DNA from: Pleodorina starrii
Taxonomy: Eukaryota > Chlorophyta > Chlorophyceae > Chlamydomonadales > Volvocaceae
Direction: 5' to 3'
Length of the DNA stretch: 64,000 bases
Assembly: GCA_030267565.1 (NCBI GenBank)
Contig: BRXU01000002.1
Span: 1 to 64,000, forward strand
Shown here: positions 56,573-64,000 of the stretch, in pieces
Position numbering within the stretch: the stretch's first letter is position 1
Layout: each line of letters begins with the position of its first letter
Notes under the pieces: model-generated
Databases searched by the model: none
Seen by the model: the letters and a program-made list of their open reading frames with translations, nothing else
What the model was told of the DNA's origin: nothing
Translations under genes and position numbers: made by a program

Positions 56573-59500
56573 ATGCGAACGGCAAGCCGATATGCCTCTC
56601 GCAAGGTCTCATCGGGCGTGCCAGTCCACTCACTAATCCTCTTGCTCGGCCTGGTCTTGGCGGTCAGCGTGTCTTGGTGGTCTCTGCGCACCGGTGCGTC
56701 GTTGGCGCCGGCACTGCCCCGGTGGCTTTCAGTCTATCCAGCTAGTAAACCCAACTCACTTATGCGTGTGTAGTGCACCATGCCAATGTGTACCTGGACA
56801 CGCGGCGGGTGTTGGAGGTGGGCGGCACGGTCGTCAGCGACGGCAAGCCCAGCAGCGCTGTCGTTGGCGGGTCCGGTAACGCCGATGGCACCAGCGCAGC
56901 CGGGAGCAGCGGAGGCGCGACAAGGAGCGGGGGCGATCAGTGCCACATCGACGAGAACAATGAATACCACGGCGACGTCGTTCTGTGGGGGGAGAAGAAC
57001 ATCCAGGTGCGACGCACCGCCTCCACTCCCCTCCCCCCCACCACACACGCGATTGCCGCCGCTTCACGGGCCGCACCTTGCGCTCCCTGCCTCCCTTACA
57101 CCCGCTCGGCCGTCCGGGCGATGAATCAAAGACACTGCCAGAGCTCTGGACACCGGTGTGGGGGATCCGGCGACCCCGAGATCGGGATCTTTGTGGTTGC
57201 TGGTGGGCCTCTGCGAAACGAGGGATAACCCTGCAGGCCCCCGCTCCGCGCCGCACCGTCACCAACGCAGCCCAAGCGTGCTTGCGGTTCTTACTCCAAC
57301 CTACCTGCGTTGCCCCACCCCCGCTGCACCCTCATCGTGTCCTCCCTCATCGCTCCCTTCCCCCCTCCCTCCTTCCTACCCTCCCTCCTCCCTTCCCCCC
57401 TCCCTGCACTACGCAGCCCAGCGCCGCCGCGTGCTGCGAATCCTGCGCCACTACGCCCGGCTGCAACATCTGGGTGTACTGCGGCCGCGAGGAGGGGTGC
57501 GGATACGCAAACCGGCCCAAGGTGCGGCTGCAAGGGCCTCTGGCAGCGGTCCGCCCCGCTGGGTTGGGTTGGGGGGGGGCCGCCTGCTCCCTCTGCACGG
57601 GTACGGAGGTTGCCGTGACGGTCTCTTCTTCACAGCCGAGGTCCGTGCCGCCCCACACCGGGAAGGAAGGAAGGAAGGTCTCATACGGGGAGTCACCCGG
57701 GGACCGGGCGATGGGCCCTCCGGGGCGCTCAGCCCAACATCGCACACTTGTGGTTGAGGAGTGGGTCCGGTGGCTACGTGGACGCGCGCGTTGTGTGCCT
57801 CACGCGAAGTCACCCGAGGCGAACGGCTGCTCACATCGCCCGGCCACATGGCCGGGCGCTCCACCGGGGTACGGTCCTGGAGCTTTGGGGACCCGGGGGC
57901 CACCGCGAGGGGAGGTCCTGGGGGCCCTGCACTTGCAGCGATTGATCCCTGGACGCTGTGACTCTTGATGCTTTGGAGACCCCCCCCCCACGACTCTGAA
58001 CGTGCGCAACGCCGGTGCGGACGAGCCGCCACCAGCGCGTGTCTGTGCCCCACCCGCCCTAATCCGCCTCCCTCCCTCGCCGCCTCCCTCCCTCGCCGCC
58101 GCCACTCGGTTCAGGGCGAGTGCTGGCTCAAGCACAACACTCTGTCGTCCATCCTGTCCAACTACGGACAGGGCCACTCGGGCATTGCCTGGACGGCGGG
58201 AGCCTTGTACAGCGCAGCAGAGTACGACGCCTACCTGGTGGAGCGAGAGGCGGCAGTCAAGGTGCCGGGGGGGGGGGTGATGTGACGTGATGTGATGTGA
58301 CTTGATGTGACTTGATGGGACACTAGCACACGACCCGACCTGCGGGACTCGGGCCGACGGGCGCTCTCGAAACGGGTTGGGCACCGGTCAGGAGCTGCCT
58401 TGGCCCCAATGCTAATCGGATTTCCGGGACCCTGGGCTGACGATGCTCAACCGTCGGGCGGACGTTCCGCCGCAGTTTCATCGTGGTGATGTCTGCGTCC
58501 TGGCGCTTGGCGTGCGGCAGAGCTTGGTGTCAAACCCGGCCTTCACTAAACAGGTCGATGTCCCGACGCGTCCGGCTCCTTTCCTTCCGTACTGCCCCTC
58601 GCACACAGGCCGAGGCTCAGCGGCTGCGGAAGCTCCGTGACGACCCCGAACTGCCGCTGGTGGGTGGGTGGGTGACTGACCACCTGCCTGGCTGCCTGGC
58701 CCGGGGGCTGAAACCGTGTCTCGCTGGGCCGGCCGCCGCAATGAAACAGGGCTTTGGGGCTTGACTTGCTCGGGGAGCACCTGGTCGACCTGCTTTTGAA
58801 GGGGTTAACTGTAAAATGGCTGGGCGCCCTGATTATCGGCAGGGAACTGGGCGGCGTGCCTGGGATTGGGGGTTTCCGCTGCCTGGGTCCCGACCCCGGC
58901 CCCAACGGGATGGACCTTTCTGGACTTGGCCTCTCGGGGGCTTGCATCTGCGGCCCCTTCCTCGCGTCATCACCACCACAATCCTTTGGTCCCGTATATC
59001 ACTGCCGTCGTCGCGGCCCGGTGCCCCTCCCCCCCCGGTGCCGTCTTGTTTTCGTCTTTGCAGGTGTGGATCGAGGTGGCCCTCAACGGCACGGTCCTCG
59101 GCCGCATCGAGATGGTGCTGTTCGTGAGGGAGTCCCCCCGGGCGGCGGAGAACATGCGGCTGCTGTGCAGCGGTGGGTGGGTGGGTGGGGCCGGGGGGCT
59201 GTGAGGGCGCAGGGCTGCCCGGTGGAGGGCGGCCCACCGGAATAGATTGCATCTGACCGCTGACCATGCCACCGGCTGAGCCTGACATGCCCTGCACTGT
59301 ACTGCATTGTACGGCTCTGTGCAGGGGAGCTGGGGGCGAGCCCCGAGGGCCAGAAGTACCACCTCAAGGTGGGTGGGCGCGGGTGGGGGTGGGGGGTGTC
59401 AGCGCGGCGGCGGGGGGGGGGCGGGTCGGGGGAAGTGAGGGGCGTCGGCCATTACTGTGGAAGCCTGGCAACGGGCTCGCAGCACTGAGGCGGCTTTCTT

Positions 59501-62500
59501 TAACCAAACGTCTGATCGGCTCGCTTTCCCGATACGCCCTCTCACGTGCAGGGGAGCTACTTTTACCGGATCATCGGTGAGGCTTGGCGGGCTTCGGCAG
59601 CCCGGTACCCAGCGGGAGTTACTTTGGGCCGTTACGGTAGTGCCCCCTTGTGTCGTGCGGACGGCACAACCATCGCAGCTTCACACCCTAACAGTCTGTG
59701 TGGCCGGGAAAACTTTCGCATCGCTGTGCCGGGATGCTGCCGTGGCGGGTTATGGGTCTGCACTGTAGCCCCTAGCTAGCCTAGCTATGCTAGGTGGGCT
59801 TCCCGGGTGAACCCTCCACCCGTCTTAGCTCTGCGGCCGTCATGGCTCCACGGCCCCACTCCCCGCAGACCGCTTCATTGACCAGACGGGGGCGGCGGCT
59901 GACGGCATTTACGGCGGCGACTTCCACGACGACCCCGGGGGCCTGCAGCTGCAGCACACACACAAGGTGGGGTGCGATAGGCTGGGACTGGCAGCCGTGC
60001 AGCGGTTGCGATCTGCATGGCCCTGCGCACCCACCCCACCCCACACCCACACCCTTGCTCCTTGCTGCCTCGCACTCGCAGGGGCTGCTGTCCATGGCTA
60101 ACAGCGGCCGGAACACCAACGGGGGGCACTTCTCTCTGGTGATGGGACCCGCGCACCACCTGGACGGCAGCTACACCATATTCGGGGAAATCGTGTCGGG
60201 CCTCGAGGTGGGTGCGCTCGGGTGGCTGCGTGTTTGGGGTGTATATGCGGGCGGAGGCGGAGGGCGCGCTGAGCGCTGGGGACAGCGCTTCCTCTTCGTA
60301 GTTCTGGGGTGATGCGATGGCCTGGCGGTCAGCGGGCTGTTGCGCATGCTGGGCTGGACTATGCTGGATTGAGGACGTCCCCACTCGCTGGAATCTGTTC
60401 CCGTGCACGGCCTTTCTTCGCCCTCACGCGCTCCTCCTCCCCTCCGCCCCTCCCCCACCTCCCGGGTAGCACGCCGAGGCGATCAACGCGCTGTCCAAGG
60501 GTCAGCACAACAACGAGCTGCTGCAGAGCCACCTGGCGCAGATCGTGGACGCGGGACAGACCCGGCCGGGGAGCATCGTGGGCAGCCCCGCCTTCCGGGC
60601 CATCATAGAGGCGGAGAAGCGGAGGGTGGCGTGGAGGAGGTGCGGCGGGGGGAGGGGATGTGAGGTGTGCGCGGCACTTGTAAGACACCCCTCCGTGCGG
60701 GAAGACACCCACATGCACATGAACGGGCTGGGACACGGACTTGGTGGAAGGGTCGTGGGGTGCCCATGTTGGGGGAGACCACTGCACCTGCCGGTAACTG
60801 CCCCCACACGTACTGCACAGGGATGAGTGAGACGTGGGAGCGTCGTCTGTGCAGCGACCCGCGCCTGTTGCGGACCGGTGCTTTCTTCGGTGTTGCCTGA
60901 ACCGCACCACCTACCTTTCCTTTCCTTTCCTTTCCTGGGCGCACCTATGAAATTACCCAAGTGGCTGGTCCCTCGCGCACCGTACCGCACGTCATCGCTG
61001 CGTCATCGCTGCGTCACCTCCCCCCGCAGGAGTCAGCCGGTCAGTGAGATGATGCGCCTCCAGCGGCTGTACGAGGACCAGTCCCTGCCGCTCGTTTACC
61101 TGGATGTGAGTCGTACGTCTATCTGTCTGCCACTTGGTGTTGGGCGCATGAACACCTGCCACTTGGTTGGTTCGTTGGTTCGTTTGGGTTATCGCATGCC
61201 TTCTGGTGGCAGCGGGACGAAGCTGTCGACCTCTGGTACCCACCTCTGTAGACGTGGGTGGGAGGTGGGACTCCCTCCGTCACCCCGGTATGGTGAGCAA
61301 GTTGGCCAGGCCGCTGGCCATGTTGGGCTGGAATGGGTTGGGTTGGAGTGCGGTGGTAACGGCCGGTCCCGTGCTGCAGGAAGGGTGTGCTGCTGCTGCC
61401 GATCCTGGCCCCCGCCCCTTCCCCCCCTGGAGCACAGGTGGCCATCAAGGGTGTGTACGCGGGTCGCATAGAGGCGGTGCTGTTCGTGAAGGACTCGCCG
61501 CTGGCCGCTGAGAACTTCCGACTTCTGTGCACTGGTGGGGTGGGGCTGGAGAGGGGAGGGGGAGGGGGAGGGGTGGGCAGGGAGCCGAGGAGCCCCTACG
61601 CCAAGGGAGCAAGGGAAAGGGTTGGACTGGTGAGTGGGTGGAGGACAAAGGTAATATCACCGGGGGTTCGCCCTTGAGGCCCTTAGGGTAAGCACAGGAC
61701 ATCGAGCGCGTCTGGAGGTTTCTTGAGGGGGAGCATCGGGAATCCGGCTTGCTCTGCTCAGCCTTGTATGGCCGCTGCTTTTCGACCCATGCACGTCCCA
61801 GTAATGTACCCAATGGTGTAAGGCGTTGTCCTGTACGGCACATGATGGTGGTGGTGATGGTGGTGGTGGTCTCTTGCAGGCGAGGCTGGCGTGGCACCGG
61901 CGGGGCACGAAGGCGCGGGCATGCCGTACCACTACAAGGTACGGCATCACATCATCACAGATTTTGAACTTGCATGTAAATTTAGGATGTCCGTGCACAG
62001 CGGTACTGAACGCTCGCGCTCTTTATTGCCCCATACCTCTGCTTGGTGCGACCCGAGCGAATGTACCACCCGCCCGCCCGCCGCACTGTCTATGCAACGC
62101 CTGCTGGCTGCTGCCTGCCTGCCTGCTGCCTGCCTGCCCGCCTGGCGCTGCCCCGCACCTGCTCGTAGGGCGCCTACTTTTACCGCATCATCGACGCCTT
62201 CATTGACCAGACGGGCGCCAAGACGGACTCGCCGCTGGGGGGACTGTTCCGGGATGATGTGGGGGGACTCAAGATCAACCACACGCACATGGTGGGTGGC
62301 CGGGGGCCGCTGGCTGGGCGCCGGGCTGGCTGGGTCCCGGGGGTGGCCTTCTGGTGCCCGGATGCGATCCGCTCAGGGCAAGTCGTGCAGTGGTCTTTGC
62401 GCCCTTCTGCGCAATAAACCAACCTACCGTAGTGACCTGCGTGCGGCCACATTCGCATGTCGCCTGACTGACTCGCCAACAACAATTCGGCCGTGAAGTC

Positions 62501-63432
62501 GACTTTCACGACAGCTGTCGGAGCGGTCCATTGGGCTCTCTCCTAACCATGACGCCGTGCGCCGCGCTCGTGCTGGTGCAGGGGCTGCTGTCTATGGCCA
62601 ACATGGGTGAGTCACCCCGGGGTGGGGGCTGTTAAGGGTGGCTCCATGCATGATATCTATAGAGCCACGCGCTCCACGGACCTCAGTGCGTACAGAAGAT
62701 TCAGTTGCCAGCTGCGTGCCTTCGCATTAAACGCACAGGCCAGGCACAGAAACGGTGCCCACCGACTCAACACCTACACAGGCCTGCTGCCGCCGCCTCC
62801 TTCCTCTCTCCCCGCGCTCAGGCCCCAACACCAACGGTGCGCACTTTTCCATCATCATGGCGCCCGCTCACCACCTGGACGGCCACTACACCATATTCGG
62901 GGAGGTTGTGGACGGGTGAGAGACACCGGAGGCAGGGCCAGGCCAGGCCAGTCGGGGCGTGCAACAGGGGCTGGCTGCGGCCCATTCCCTCACCTCGTGG
63001 CTCACGCTTCCTCCCGTGCCCCTGCCTCCCTCCTGACCCGTCCTTACAGCCACAACGTGGCGTACGAAATCAACGCCCTCGCACACGGGCAGCAAGGCAA
63101 CGAGCACTCGGGGAGCCGGGACGCTCAGGTGAGGCTGCTGCCCACTTTGAAGACAGGATGCGGAGTGTTCGGCCTCCGTGTTGTACACGAGCAATTGTGG
63201 CAGCAGTGACACCGTCCCCATGTTTCAGCAGCGCGAAGTAGCGGCCCGTGACTTGCCGTTTCTTGTCGCCCGGTAACTCGCATTCCGTCCCTCTGTCGCG
63301 CTGTCTCTGTCGCTGCAGATCATTGACAGCGGCGAGCTGCGGCGGGGGACGTATTGGCAGAACGAGGCCTTCCAGTCCGCCATTGCCGCGGAGCGGAAGC
63401 GGTTAGTCGAGGGCGGGCCGCTGCCCAAGTGA
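56573..63432 (+). CDS. Signal-anchored protein with PAN/apple-like region and two tandem cyclophilin domains
   Basis: Nineteen exons join in phase to 648 aa: 56573-56744, 56774-57006, 57417-57521, 58115-58261, 58609-58659, 59064-59172, 59325-59368, 59552-59576, 59869-59966, 60082-60207, 60470-60639, 61030-61105, 61438-61534, 61880-61938, 62169-62291, 62582-62606, 62822-62915, 63050-63128, 63319-63432. Residues 20-40 form a signal anchor (SLILLLGLVLAVSVSWWSL). A Cys-rich PAN/apple-like region follows (CHIDEN, CCESCATTPGCNIWVYC, GECWLKHN). Two cyclophilin (peptidyl-prolyl isomerase) domains come next, each preceded by a short helix (RLRKLRDDPELPL; RLQRLYEDQSLPL). Both keep the catalytic Arg (YFYRII), FIDQTGA, LLSMAN and TNG-HF, but the cyclosporin-contact Trp is His (HHLDG). 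The topology suggests a lumenal, vacuolar or extracellular domain. The start is the only Met that gives the anchor. This could in principle be two genes, but no stop or start separates the halves. Confidence 0.85.
58609..60639 (+). repeat. Internal duplication unit 1 of the tandem cyclophilin gene
   Basis: This covers exons 5-11 of the gene at 56573-63432. It encodes helix, cyclophilin fold and C-terminal helical block INALSKGQ...AFRAIIEAEKRRV. It matches unit 2 (61030-63432) along its whole length and shares four intron positions with the same phase: before V-[WA]-I (phase 0), after LLC-[ST]-G (phase 1), after the Y-H-x-K end (phase 0) and after HTH (phase 0). Confidence 0.8.
61030..63432 (+). 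repeat. Internal duplication unit 2 of the tandem cyclophilin gene
   Basis: This covers exons 12-19. It differs from unit 1 by lacking the intron after RII (exon 62169-62291 is continuous) and by having extra introns inside the MANMG-PNTNG loop and before IIDSGEL. Protein identity to unit 1 is moderate, so the duplication is old. Confidence 0.8.
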
Positions 63433-64000
63433 CCATCAGGGCGCCCACCCCCCGCAGTGGCCGAGTGGCGTGAGTGATCAAATGCGGTTGTTATGTGTCT
63501 AGAGCATGTTGGCGGCTGCCGCGGATCGTCGGGCTACAGTTGCACGGGGTGACTGGGTGCACGCGCAATCTCGGGCGGACAAGCTCGTCCAGTCTCCTGT
63601 TGATTCGGTGGAACAAGAGGGAATAAGGCCCTCCGCGCCTCGTCAGACTGACAAGAGCCAGGCGTCGTCATCGTGTTCCATATTTGTTTCCTCGGTCCCT
63701 GCACCGGACCGCATCTGCCGTATTGAAGAGGCCGGCATGCCCCCCGCCCGTGGTACACGACCCTTGGCGGAAGGCCTCATGTCGAGTACCGGTAGCTCTA
63801 TTGCCTAGAGCCACCGGAAGCCCATCCCCGTAGTTGGAGCCCAGCCGGGGCTTGCGGTTCAGTTGTGCAGCCTGGTGCAGCCCTCGCAGCAACAGGTCTG
63901 CAGCAGCATTTGGCTCATTGGGTGCATCGTTGATTCCTATTTTTTGATTCGCCGGTAAGCCGGAAGGCCGGTTGCCCTCTGGTCGCCTGGGTCCGCTTGA
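63433..64000. other. Downstream flank of the cyclophilin gene
   Basis: These 568 bases hold the 3' UTR of the cyclophilin gene. I see no clear TGTAA signal, no gene and no repeat before the window ends. Confidence 0.4.

Noticed and set aside
58270..58320. (TGATG)n stretch as a regulatory element
   Set aside because: It is a short imperfect simple repeat at the start of an intron in the cyclophilin gene. Nothing links it to function.

Overview
The window is one end of a nuclear chromosome (or chromosome-end contig) of a green alga in the Chlamydomonas lineage. Bases 1-677 are a (CCCTAAAA)n array, the C-rich strand of the TTTTAGGG telomere repeat known from Chlamydomonas. The genes are intron-rich and GC-rich, with GT-AG introns mostly of 50-600 nt, TGTAA-type polyadenylation signals, and products that include a chloroplast-targeted membrane protein and a coiled-coil protein of a family often linked to cilia. 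I do not name a species.

Layout. 1-677 telomere; 678-5225 gene-poor subtelomere with a duplicated ~350 bp element and an 83 bp tandem duplication; 5226-10927 (+) eIF2D; 13426-15737 (-) a PAQR/HHP seven-helix membrane protein; 16142-17093 an inverted-repeat pair; 18329-19403 (-) a predicted thylakoid single-span protein that I do not recognise; 20793-35185 (-) a large SHPRH-type SNF2/RING helicase of about 28 exons; 35913-38610 (+) an atypical AGC-like protein kinase, divergent from SHPRH; 40383-45759 (+) a CCDC148-like coiled-coil protein; 46720-48976 (-) an LPCAT/LPEAT-type acyltransferase; 49790-50530 a compositionally odd G/T-rich block; 51061-52406 (-) a histidine-phosphatase (phosphoglycerate-mutase-like) enzyme; 52815-53096 (-) a doubtful membrane ORF; about 54141-55876 (+) a tail-anchored coiled-coil protein; 56573-63432 (+) a signal-anchored protein with a PAN/apple-like Cys-rich region and two tandem cyclophilin domains.

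Exon coordinates were derived by hand: I joined open frames at GT/AG sites, checked codon phase at each junction, and compared with remembered family members. For eIF2D, PAQR, the thylakoid protein, the kinase, CCDC148, the acyltransferase, the phosphatase and the tandem cyclophilin, every junction keeps frame from ATG to stop. The SHPRH N-terminus and the 5' half of the tail-anchored gene are tentative. The genes form no operon and show no shared pathway; this is an ordinary mixed nuclear gene neighbourhood at a chromosome end. The most unusual content is the duplicated cyclophilin gene, the SHPRH with no visible PHD finger and a probable GC-AG intron, and the unrecognised thylakoid protein.
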